Shown here: one piece after another, positions 37,306-46,417 of the stretch
How the letters are laid out: each line of letters starts with the position of its first letter
How positions within the stretch are numbered: position 1 is the stretch's first letter
Source of the DNA: Skeletonema tropicum
Lineage: Eukaryota > Bacillariophyta > Thalassiosirophyceae > Thalassiosirales > Thalassiosiraceae
Direction: 5' to 3'
DNA: 64,000 nt
Assembly (NCBI GenBank): GCA_037178625.1
Contig: CM074128.1
Location: 1 to 64,000 of the forward strand
The notes under the pieces: generated by a model
What the model was told of the DNA's origin: nothing
What the model saw: only the letters and a program-made list of their open reading frames with translations
Database searches by the model: none
Program-made: the position numbers and the translations under genes

Positions 37306-40300
37306 CTATTCTGAGGAAACAAGTAGGTGAGCTAGATCAGACTGAACACCAGCAGTGATTGCAGAGCTTAAACCCAACCGATCGTTCATAATGCTACCAA
37401 AGAGCTTGAACAAACTTGTGCACTTCCCAATTGCACCCTGCGAAAAGGTCGACAAAGATGTGAGACAAAATCAACAATTGATTGACAGATATATTGATAG
37501 ATCAATTAAAGAGTGAACTACTCACCCATTCTTGATACCTTTCATGTGCAAGCAAACAGTAATCAGCTGCAATGTTGACCTCCCCTATATCGAGGTAGAA
37601 ATACGCTGCCAACTCACAGGACAAGGCTTCTTCGTGTACGAACTAAATAATACAATACATACCAACATACCAGAAAAGAAGTGAGTACACGACACTATGG
37701 TATGGGCCAATGTGAAAGCATACGCATTCTGTTCATCTTACCTTGTGAGCTTTGGCTGATGACACAGCCTTCTCGTAGTACATTTTAGCGTCATCAAAGT
37801 TGCTGTTAGAAAATGCTACCTCTGCCTCCAACAAGTACCATTTATTCTCAAATGTCCACTGAGACGTTTCTGCCCATTTCCTCAGTGCTATTTTGGATTT
37901 GTTGCCTCTTTCGTGCCATTGGTCTCCATCTCTCGAGTTTCTAGCCACCCAGAATGAAATGAGACCAACATAAAATGCATGAAAAGATTGGGACGTTACC
38001 AAATTGGCACAAGCGCTGCTAATGACGCAACCTAAGTACTTCTCTGCGTAGCTTTTGGTATCATCGTACAATCGAAACATGAAGCTGATGTATGACTTAT
38101 GAAAAAAGTGTGTCATCTTGATCCTTCTGTTCTTTGCTGCGAGAATGCTCTCTTCCTCGGCCGAACTGTTCTTTGAATCTTCATCAATTCCAATCAATTT
38201 GAGGACAGAATTCTGCATGAGTTGTGTTTCTCTCAAGAATATCACTATCTTTCTTTCCCGTATGAAGTTAATTACTTTGTCACCCTTTTCTCTTGTAGTT
38301 TGTATCTTCACACCAGCAAAGAAATTGGATACATAACCTGCGTACAAGTTGAGAGCTGCTAGGATGATATCACCAGATGCTATTGCAGCAGCGTATCCCT
38401 CATCATGATATTCCAATGTGGCTTGAAGCGGCTCTATGTATGATAAGACTTGTGTTTGTATACATTTGACCTCACCAGCATTTTCTCTCGACCCTAATTT
38501 GTCCAGCAACGAACAAGCCAGTTTCACGTAGTTGTATCCTCCCCTAATATCTCCAAGCTTTGCTGCATACGAGCCAAAGTGCGCAAACCCTAATGCAGAC
38601 ACAGGATTCACGGGGGTGGTGTGGTGTAGTGGTATCACCGCCTCTCTTCTGGTTCGGGGTCTTGGGTTCGAGTCTCCCCGTGCCAAATCCTGGCTGTTTG
38701 AGGTGTCGCAGCTCGGAGTGCGATCTGGGAAAAAAGACCATTACTTGGTTTGGAATTTCATATCACTGCCTCTTTGCTAATTCCGGGGTGATGGAAAAAC
38801 TGTTGGTTATTTGCTTAATTACACTCGAAGGGTAGTAACTTGTGACATTGCTCTAGATAATTGTAGATAATTTCGCCCCTGGAGGGCCAACCATGACGTA
38901 CTTTAAGATTTCCGTTAATTTTCAGACACAGGATTCACGCCATGATCTACAGACAGTTGAATAATTTTTTTCGCCACATGCGGCGCGGATTCAGGCTTGG
39001 TTTGAGCCATTCCTACCATCAATTTGCTCAGGAATTTCATTGCAATAGTCATTGTTGAGTCAGTCATTCTTCTGGTATTCAATAATTCATCATAAGTGTA
39101 AGCTGAAATCAGATCCTTTGTTTCTTCCACGCAAGCTTCTATACTCGATCCACACCCTCGCAAATCAATACCCAGCTTCAACAAAATATCAAGCCCCTTT
39201 TCAACTGATACTGGTAGCCCTGATGACCATGCAAGAGCACATGTAATGAAATATGTAACGTTGAGTGTGTCCTCAAATGACTGTGCCTTTTTCATAACTT
39301 GTTGAGATAGAAGTTTCAAGCTGATGGTATCGCCATTAGCGAATGCACAGTTTGCAGCCAAGTTAAACAACTCTAACCTCAACGTGTAGTCCTCCTCCCA
39401 GTGCTTCTTCCGCAGAAACGTTATCCCGTTATCAAAGTACGAGTAAGCTGCTTCAAAATCGGACATCTCCATTGCCTTCTTTCCGGCCCTGAGATTGAGG
39501 TTTGCAACAAAGGCATATTGTGTTTCACCTTCAACAGCTTCAGGACCCGCTAAATTGAGTTGGGTTACAGCAGTGAAAAGAAAGCCGTCCTCTTCATCGT
39601 GCTTCGAAGCTAGAGCCATACCATAGCTGAAATGAAAGCGGCACCGATCCAGATAACTCATCATGTTGTAAGAAGCCTCTTGGATGCGGTCATGACTGAA
39701 ACGATATTGATCGTCAATCTTGTCGAGAAATCCTTCGGCAACAGCTGTCTCTATGCCGTCACGCAAGTTTTTGTCGAGAACCCTCTCAAGTTTCTTGACG
39801 AAGGCACTGTTCACCGATGACCCAAAACAAGACAACATGCTCAGTGTTGATTTCACATCAATGGGCAACGCTAGAATCGTATGCAATAGGAACTCGGCCA
39901 CATCGTCGGAAAGCTTCTGGCACAAGATCTTCTCTTCGTCCCACTCCCACCGTCGCCGTCGCAAGCTTGGACGTAGTAGACCATCCTTGCTCAGCGAGAC
40001 CATCAATCGAGTGACGAAAAGTGGATTCCCCTTCGTCCTGTGGTATATTATACTCGATAAAGTCCGCGTCAGACGCGGCAATAGGCACAACGTTTCTGAG
40101 ACCATCGTTCCCAACGTCTCTTCGTCAATAGAATCAAGTTTGATGTTTGTTGATGGAATAGCGTCATCATCTACTCCGCGGTCAACGACGTCTCCTTTCC
40201 GGTAACATCCCAAAAAGAAAAAATGTGCATCCTGCGAGTTGAGGCCACCGCCAAGTAAGAGTTGGTTCACAGCTGCGACAGATGCCGAATCTGCCCACTG

Positions 40301-41794
40301 CAAGTCATCAAGGAATAAAGTTACAGGGGCAGCGAATGAATTGGATATCACTTGCACAAATTTACATAACAGCATTTGAAGTCTCTTCTTAGCATTGACG
40401 TTGTCTTCATCGTGATTGCAGCCAATTCCTTCTAGACCTAGAATGATTGCCAACGTGGGTATAAGCTTGGTCAAGTAATATGCGTCCCTTCCAAGCGTGA
40501 GACGCACCTGATGGGCCAATTTCTGCCTCACTGAAGCAAGGGTACGATCGCGTACCAGATAATCGCAGAAGTGGTTGAAAGCCGACGCCAATGCACTGAA
40601 TGGTTTGCCCTTTTGCAGCTGATCGAACTTTCCAGAAAGAAAGATTCCTCTGTTTGAAGTCACATACTTCCCTACTTCAACCGCCAAAAATGACTTGCCC
40701 GTTCCTGATTTGCCGGATATTACTACCGACTCGCTTTCACCAACCGCTGACCGCCGGTAGGCATCGATAATAGTGGATAGCTCGGCTTTTCTACCGTAGA
40801 CAGTGTCACCAAATTTCAATCCAGTCGTTGATAAACTGCCCATATCCTGGTCGTAGAGATAGATCGAAGGTTTCTCAAGCATGAGCTGCAAGTCATCCCT
40901 CACATCTAACATACATCGATAAGCATCTTCTCCCCCGTGTCTGCCATCTGTTATACCCAACATGTTGGAAATCAAATCACACATAGATGTCGGAACTCCT
41001 TTATCTTTCAGTGTGTCCACCGACTTTGCATATATAATGTTCTTATTACTTGCCGATTCTTTCTTTCTTGGATTTTGACCGTGAAGGGACCCCTCAATGT
41101 CATTATTTCCCCAAATATCATTGTAGTCATCTTGAAGATCATCAACTGCGAGATGATCACCGTTATTAAGATCATCAATTCCGAGATGATCACCGCCATT
41201 AAGAACAACAACACTGAAGGCTTCTAGATCAATGGTTCCGTCACCTTGATCAAAGGGGAGAGGATCCAAGCCCTCTAAGAGCAATTCATTCGTCGCCACA
41301 GTTTGGATTTGAGACCCGTCAGGCCGTTCCCCCCTTGAGAATAGTTCATAAAACACAAGCCCGAGTGAATATAATACTCCATTATTCCTTGCTTGTTTTG
41401 AATCAATATTAACCGTGGTAGTGGAGCATAAGAAGAACTTTTTGGGGTCCATACCCTTACCAACTCTCTGCGGAGCGGTATTCTGAGTGGATGAACCGGA
41501 TGCAGACGACATTCTCGACACGTCAACAAGAATTGATGGGTCTGCTCGATGTTGTTGTTGTTGTTGTTGTTGGGCTCCCTCACTTATACTAGGGGAGTCG
41601 AATGACGCTGTGGCAGAATTAGTTTGCCCTGGGTCACCTCTGGGGCCGGCTGGTGACTGTTCAACTGATTTCACACTTGCTCCGAGAGAGTATGAATCAC
41701 TTCTCTCTGATGTCCGTCGTTCTGGTTCTCGATGATCGGAGGATGCTGATAGATCTGAATACCCTGATTCGGACCCTGATTCACTCAGACTCAT
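37306..41794 (-). pseudogene. STAND/AAA ATPase with TPR-like repeats, split by a SINE
   Basis: Exons on the minus strand are 41794-37742 (containing the SINE), 37642-37526 and 37437-37306, with GT-AG introns and phase 0 throughout. Without the SINE and one target copy the product would be 1,324 aa. A Ser-rich N-terminus with a Gln run is followed by a remnant of a protein-kinase C-lobe (YSLGLVFYELFSRGERP). An orc1-like P-loop domain comes next, with Walker A SGKSGTGKS and Walker B LFLDDLQWAD, then a long helical TPR-like region. The family (predicted ATPases linked to kinase-like modules) is expanded in diatoms and probably serves signalling. The SINE at 38613-38922 adds a stop two codons after the frame enters it, truncating the protein to about 959 residues. 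Exact splicing-out of the SINE is not supported by GT-AG sites at its ends. Confidence 0.85.
38613..38922 (+). mobile_element. SINE copy 2 (tRNA-derived, 310 bp) inside a coding exon
   Basis: A perfect 17-bp target duplication CAGACACAGGATTCACG flanks it (38596-38612 and 38923-38939). The head (38613-38690) is tRNA-like. A box TGGTGTAGTGG and B box GGTTCGAGTCT lie at the right distance for internal RNA polymerase III promotion, and the end CCCCGTGCC resembles an acceptor arm. The body has no open frame, and the 3' end is CCGTTAATTTT rather than poly(A). The inserted length plus one duplication is 327 bp, a multiple of three, yet stops occur inside. Near-identity to copy 1 shows recent movement. 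The partner LINE is unknown. Confidence 0.9.
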
Positions 41795-41901
41795 TCAGAC
41801 TCGACGTAAGGCAGCCAAGTACTACGACAATTATCAGTTGCGTTGGATTACCGATCTTTCGTGCCGGTATACGGATTAAGAACCTCACTTGATGGATTCA
41901 C

Positions 41902-43473
41902 TTGCTGATGGATTCTCACGATCCAATTGATTCGATTCTTCTACTGATTCGATTTAAACACTACGATGACGACTTGGAGGCAAGTGAAGCAGCGAAGGAG
42001 AAAGGCGCTACTAGTAGCATCGATAATCACCTTGACGCTACTAAAGTTGAGACCTCGATTGCGCTCAACATTTTCAAGGCTCAGCAGATGGGAGTCGACA
42101 TGAGGAAGTGTGACTTATCAACTGTCTTCATGGTCCCGAAGTTGAAGGATAGAAATGAGCCTCCCGATAGTCCCAACAGATGGGACTACTCTGATTTGGT
42201 GAATATTTTGGAGTATCCACGTAAACGTACGATGGAAGAATGTCAGGAATGGAACGCACAATGCGTGCTGCATGGAGCCGAGAAGACCCAATTTGCTGAT
42301 AGTCTCACCCAGCAAGATCAAGATTGGGGTCTCCTCAAATTAGAAAACTCTTGTGCCCCTGGCTTGAAGATTGAGATATCAGCTTCTATGCAGAAGCTGG
42401 ATAAAAGATATCACGGTGGAACGACTTTCATCAAGCTTCTCTTTGAGAATCTCTATGCGATCAATGATGATGTCATTGAAGCGCTCAAGCTTGTTCTTAA
42501 ACGGTTTAAGGAACAAGGACCTGTTAATGCCAAGGGAGAAAACATTCGTTCTGTGAAGTTGGTGCTTATGGCCGTTTTCTCAATGTTAGATTCTTGCGGC
42601 CAGCTACCTGTTCGTAGCGAGTGCATCAAGATTGTCACCTACGGTTTGGCAAAAGTCACTGCTAATAAGGAGTTTCAAGAGCAGTGGGAAGGAGTGAAGA
42701 CTGCATCATCCAATCCATTTGCCGCAGTCGAATACGGTGACAAGAATGCAACCACTCTTGAAGTCCTGGAAAATATCCTCACGACTGCTGTTGCCAAGTA
42801 TGATGCCCATTGTTTGTCCAAACAATGGAATGCTCCGACCCATGGCATTTATAATGCTTGCTTTAACTGTGAACAGGTAGATTGTCCAGGAGAGTTCGCC
42901 TGCGCGGAAGAACGCGATGAGGAGAGAATTGCGAAGAATAGGAAAGCCTTCTATGAGAATAAAGGCAAGAAGAGGCCGCCCCCTCTCTCTGAAAGTGGTC
43001 TACGTCCGACTGTGAGGAGGTACGACGATCGAGGCAAGTTTGGTGCGCCAGAGTCTAATGAAACTGTCAAGGTGGTCAACAGGAAAGTCTATGCAGCATG
43101 CAAGCATTGCCAGGCTTGGACGACTGGGAATGATGCTCACTCTACAGGCTTCCACAATGAGTGGGTGCAAGGCGGCAGAGTCAAACTCCCTTCTTCTCAC
43201 CCTTACCTTCTCATGGTACGAGAAAGGTCTGGTGGTCGAGACGGTCGTGGTCGTGGGCGAGGCCGTGGTCGTGGTCGTGGGCGAGGTAGAGGTCGTGGTC
43301 GTGAAGCTGAACGTGATGGTGCGGGTGATACTCAGCAGCTAACATCTGCTTTCGTAGCTGAATTAGGAAAGCAGCTTACCTCAGCTTCAAAGGATACCGA
43401 AGACCCTGCTCAAGCGAATACATTCGCTATGCTTGCCAAAGCTGTTGGAAATATGTCGATGTCAAAAGAATAA
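41902..43473 (+). CDS. Copia Gag-like protein (523 aa)
   Basis: This would be the retrotransposon structural protein that forms the particle and binds the RNA. A helical capsid-like region (residues about 40-300) is followed by a Cys cluster, CFNCEQVDCPGEFAC near 326-340, and a second pair CKHC near 400. An Arg-Gly repeat (43241-43310) encoded by a ggtcgtggtcgt-type microsatellite probably binds RNA. The first 20 residues are weak, so the true start may be lost with the 5' end of the element. The frame is intact to TAA at 43473. Confidence 0.75.
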   Translation: MLMDSHDPIDSILLLIRFKHYDDDLEASEAAKEKGATSSIDNHLDATKVETSIALNIFKAQQMGVDMRKCDLSTVFMVPKLKDRNEPPDSPNRWDYSDLVNILEYPRKRTMEECQEWNAQCVLHGAEKTQFADSLTQQDQDWGLLKLENSCAPGLKIEISASMQKLDKRYHGGTTFIKLLFENLYAINDDVIEALKLVLKRFKEQGPVNAKGENIRSVKLVLMAVFSMLDSCGQLPVRSECIKIVTYGLAKVTANKEFQEQWEGVKTASSNPFAAVEYGDKNATTLEVLENILTTAVAKYDAHCLSKQWNAPTHGIYNACFNCEQVDCPGEFACAEERDEERIAKNRKAFYENKGKKRPPPLSESGLRPTVRRYDDRGKFGAPESNETVKVVNRKVYAACKHCQAWTTGNDAHSTGFHNEWVQGGRVKLPSSHPYLLMVRERSGGRDGRGRGRGRGRGRGRGRGRGREAERDGAGDTQQLTSAFVAELGKQLTSASKDTEDPAQANTFAMLAKAVGNMSMSKE

Positions 43474-43478
43474 GGGCT

Positions 43479-44246
43479 TTGTCTCTGGCTGAGTCATTCA
43501 AAGTCCTCGCTATGTTCACACATTTTGTGTGGTACTCAGCGCTCATCGGAATTTTCTTATCTACCATCACCCCACTCTTCGATGGCAACGTAATGTGTGC
43601 CGATCCCTCCAGTGATGCACTTCAAGTTCTATATCAAGTGCTATTCATCGTTTATGTATCATTATACACATTCATCATCATGTGTCCTCCAGCTCGTCTT
43701 CTGGAGGTCCTTCTTCAATCACCATTTAAACCCCGCAAGAAGCGCAGGAAGCGCAGGCGTAAGAAGAAACGCCGCAAGTCTCGTCAATACTTGTTTGCTC
43801 GGTTTAATCGTCGCAGTTTGCCTTATCATCTGACACTGCGATGTTATCGTCGTAAAGGAAATAGGCCACCACGTCTACCAAGTGCTGTTAGTAGGAGTGC
43901 TGTTCGGCTTGCTCTTTCTCTACGTCGTAAGCGGCAGAAGTTGAAACGTAAAGAACGTCAGCATGCTAAGCGTGTTGAACATGCCGTCAAATATGATCTT
44001 CCAAGACCAGATTCGTGTCAAGCTCCGTTGTTGTTGCCTCGAATCTCGGAGGAAGTAGTGTCCGCATTTGTATCCACTTTAGATTGTCATGGATTACAGG
44101 AAGATCATCCTCTCAATTGGACTATGGATCGAGTCTCGACGTTCCAAGATCCATTGAATTCGTCTAGCATGTCGTATCATGCTCGACGTGTATGCCTTCT
44201 CACAACGTCTTGGTTGTGTTCAAGTATGGCTGCAGAAGCGCCTTAA
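43479..44246 (+). CDS. Pol N-terminal segment with hydrophobic and very basic parts
   Basis: A 255-codon frame lies between gag and the protease and is in another frame from gag. It starts with two hydrophobic stretches (near residues 10-28 and 48-68), then a strongly Lys/Arg-rich region (about 85-180), and ends with a TAA that separates it from the protease frame it leads into. The stop may be a lesion within one pol frame. I know no function for this part; nucleic-acid binding is plausible from its charge. A separate envelope-like role is not supported. Confidence 0.5.
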   Translation: MSLAESFKVLAMFTHFVWYSALIGIFLSTITPLFDGNVMCADPSSDALQVLYQVLFIVYVSLYTFIIMCPPARLLEVLLQSPFKPRKKRRKRRRKKKRRKSRQYLFARFNRRSLPYHLTLRCYRRKGNRPPRLPSAVSRSAVRLALSLRRKRQKLKRKERQHAKRVEHAVKYDLPRPDSCQAPLLLPRISEEVVSAFVSTLDCHGLQEDHPLNWTMDRVSTFQDPLNSSSMSYHARRVCLLTTSWLCSSMAAEAP

Positions 44247-46097
44247 GTGTTTGATACGGGTGCTAGCTTTGATATTTCACCGTTCCGATGTGATTTCTTG
44301 ACGTATACGCCGCTGACTGGTACAGTGGTGCAGGGAATCAATGCCAAGAGCCAGATTAAGGGCGTTGGATTGGTGTTGTACAAATTCACCACACGAAGTG
44401 GTAGAACAATCTTCCGTCCGTCAGTTGCATACCACATGCCCGATGCTGATATTCGATTGTTAAGCCCTCATGTTCATATGAGGATGCATGGTGGATCAGC
44501 TACTGTTCATGGAGATAGAGTCGAATGGAGTCTTCCTACTCCTCGTGACGGAGATAATTGGGTTGAAGGTGATGTGGTCGATATTCCTATTGATCGCAGG
44601 ACAAATCTGCCCATCGTTACTGACTTTCTGCCTACACAAAAGGAAGTCGAACAACATTCAGAGCGTTACATTAATGAATACGCTATGTTTGTGTCTAGTC
44701 CTGAAGATGCATCCTTTCAAGCGAATGATCTTTATTGTTCTGATGTACCAGAAATCGGATCCAAGCCCTCAGAAGCGCCTCTCGAATCCATCTGGTCTTG
44801 TCTTACTGTTGCAGATCCGGATAATATGAATTTATCTATGCCCCAGAAAGAGCTCCTGCGATTGCATTGGCGATATGGTATTAATATGAAAGATATCCAG
44901 CTCCTTCTGAAACCTCGCACTTTGTATGATGACGATGGTAATGTTATCAGCGTTGAACCTCCTGTTCTCAAGTCAGAGTACAAGTCTACCGCAAAATGTG
45001 AGATTCCTGTTTGCATGGCGTGTAAGTTTGCAAATCAGCGGGCGAGATCGACAGAGACATCTGTAATCAGAGCCATTCCGGAAAAGGAAGGATCGTTATC
45101 CCGTGGTGCCGATGCTCCGGGGAAGATGGTCCATACTGACCAAATGGTTGTTAGTACTCCTGGTCGTTTATTGAAGGGATATGGAAGAGAAGGTCCTTCT
45201 TCTTCTATTCATGGTGCTACTACTTATAGTGATGCGTACAGTCGGTATAAGAGCTTCCAGCTTCAGGTCTCCCTAAATGCCAACGAAACTATCGACGGCA
45301 AGTCTACTTTTGAGAATGAGATTCGTGATTACGCAGGAGTAGATGTGAAGCACTATCGCAGTGATAATGGAATATTTGATAGTGCTGCTTTCAGACAAGA
45401 TTGCAAGGTGAAGTCCCAAAGCCAATCGTTCAGTGCAGTTGGGGCTAAGCACCAAAACTCAGTTGCCGAATCTGATATTCGTGTAATTGGTTCAATGGCA
45501 CGTCATTTTATGATACATGCCTCTATTCATTGGCCTGATACGAGTCAAGTTAACGCTCGTCTTTGGCCCTTTGCCGTACAACAAGCAGTGTATATTTGGA
45601 ACCGTATTCCGAAAGAAGTTCTTGGGTATCACTCGCCGATTGAAATGTTGTCTGGTCTCAAGTCGGATCATCGTGAGCTACGTCGTATCAAGACTTGGGG
45701 ATGTCCTACTTTTGTCCTCAATCCTACTATTCAAGATGGAAAGAAGTTGCCGAAATTCAGTGCTAGAAGTCGCTTGGCCCAACATCTTGGAGTTAGTAAG
45801 GAATACTCATCCTTAACTGGTGTGTGCCGCAATCTGAGGACAAATTATGCATCGCCGCAATTCCATTGTGTCTATGATGAATTGTTTACCGTTATTAGGA
45901 ATGATACGCCTGTCGGTGATGCGCAACTCGATAAGATTTTTGGAACTCTTTTCGAATCAGTTGACAATCGGGAATTCTATGGAGAATTGCCTGAAGATGT
46001 TCCAACGTCAACTGATGAGCCTACCCATCTGAGGATCGAGGCGAGGCAACTCCACGCCCTGCCACTGATTTGCCTGCTTTGCATGATGATTATTTAA
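44247..46097 (+). CDS. Copia protease and integrase portion of Pol
   Basis: The aspartic protease motif DTGAS stands at the start (D codon at 44253). A Cys/His-containing pre-integrase region with IPVCMACK follows near 45000. The integrase core has the D,D,E triad: HTDQM near 45133, YRSDNGIFDS near 45356 and KHQNSVAESDIR near 45448. WPFAVQQAVYIWNRIP and SPIEMLSG are the conserved copia integrase tail. The enzyme would insert the cDNA into the genome. The frame ends early at 46097, where the coding potential shifts to another frame. Confidence 0.85.
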   Translation: MFDTGASFDISPFRCDFLTYTPLTGTVVQGINAKSQIKGVGLVLYKFTTRSGRTIFRPSVAYHMPDADIRLLSPHVHMRMHGGSATVHGDRVEWSLPTPRDGDNWVEGDVVDIPIDRRTNLPIVTDFLPTQKEVEQHSERYINEYAMFVSSPEDASFQANDLYCSDVPEIGSKPSEAPLESIWSCLTVADPDNMNLSMPQKELLRLHWRYGINMKDIQLLLKPRTLYDDDGNVISVEPPVLKSEYKSTAKCEIPVCMACKFANQRARSTETSVIRAIPEKEGSLSRGADAPGKMVHTDQMVVSTPGRLLKGYGREGPSSSIHGATTYSDAYSRYKSFQLQVSLNANETIDGKSTFENEIRDYAGVDVKHYRSDNGIFDSAAFRQDCKVKSQSQSFSAVGAKHQNSVAESDIRVIGSMARHFMIHASIHWPDTSQVNARLWPFAVQQAVYIWNRIPKEVLGYHSPIEMLSGLKSDHRELRRIKTWGCPTFVLNPTIQDGKKLPKFSARSRLAQHLGVSKEYSSLTGVCRNLRTNYASPQFHCVYDELFTVIRNDTPVGDAQLDKIFGTLFESVDNREFYGELPEDVPTSTDEPTHLRIEARQLHALPLICLLCMMII

Positions 46098-46417
46098 CTG
46101 AAGCAGAACAAGCCGAGAAGCAAGCTACTATTGCGGCTCGACGGCAGTATGAAAAGGAACAATGGGATCGTGATTCTGCAGTGTTTGAACAGTTTTTAGA
46201 GAAACAACGAGTTTCTACTCCAGATCCCCCGGCAGATACTTCGCGCCCGCCAGCGCTATCTCGCCAGATAAGCATCTCCAGCTCAAGCGATGAATCTGAT
46301 GATGATTCCGTCGCATCTGATAATGCTCCAGAGGGAGCAGCTCCTGAAGTCTCTGAGGGAGCACCGTCACAAACGCTCTCAAAGGTTGAGGCGAGATGGG
46401 TACAATCGTGGAACTAG
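46070..46417 (+). pseudogene. Copia Pol linker in a shifted frame
   Basis: The acidic, Ser- and Pro-rich spacer between integrase and reverse transcriptase (HDDYLTEAEQAEKQATIAAR, then SSSSDESDDDS) reads in a different frame from both its neighbours. One frameshift therefore lies before it and one after it. Either the element has decayed or the assembly has two indel errors. Confidence 0.6.

Noticed and set aside
38620..38690. A functional tRNA gene
   Set aside because: A and B boxes are present, but the anticodon and T stems are poorly paired, the acceptor stem is not closed, and the sequence continues into a repeated body with target duplications.
38596..38939. SINE spliced out as an intron
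   Set aside because: No GT-AG pair at or near the borders restores the frame exactly.
41795..41901. 5' LTR of the copia element
   Set aside because: Compared by eye with 48499-48719, no similarity or primer-binding site was found.
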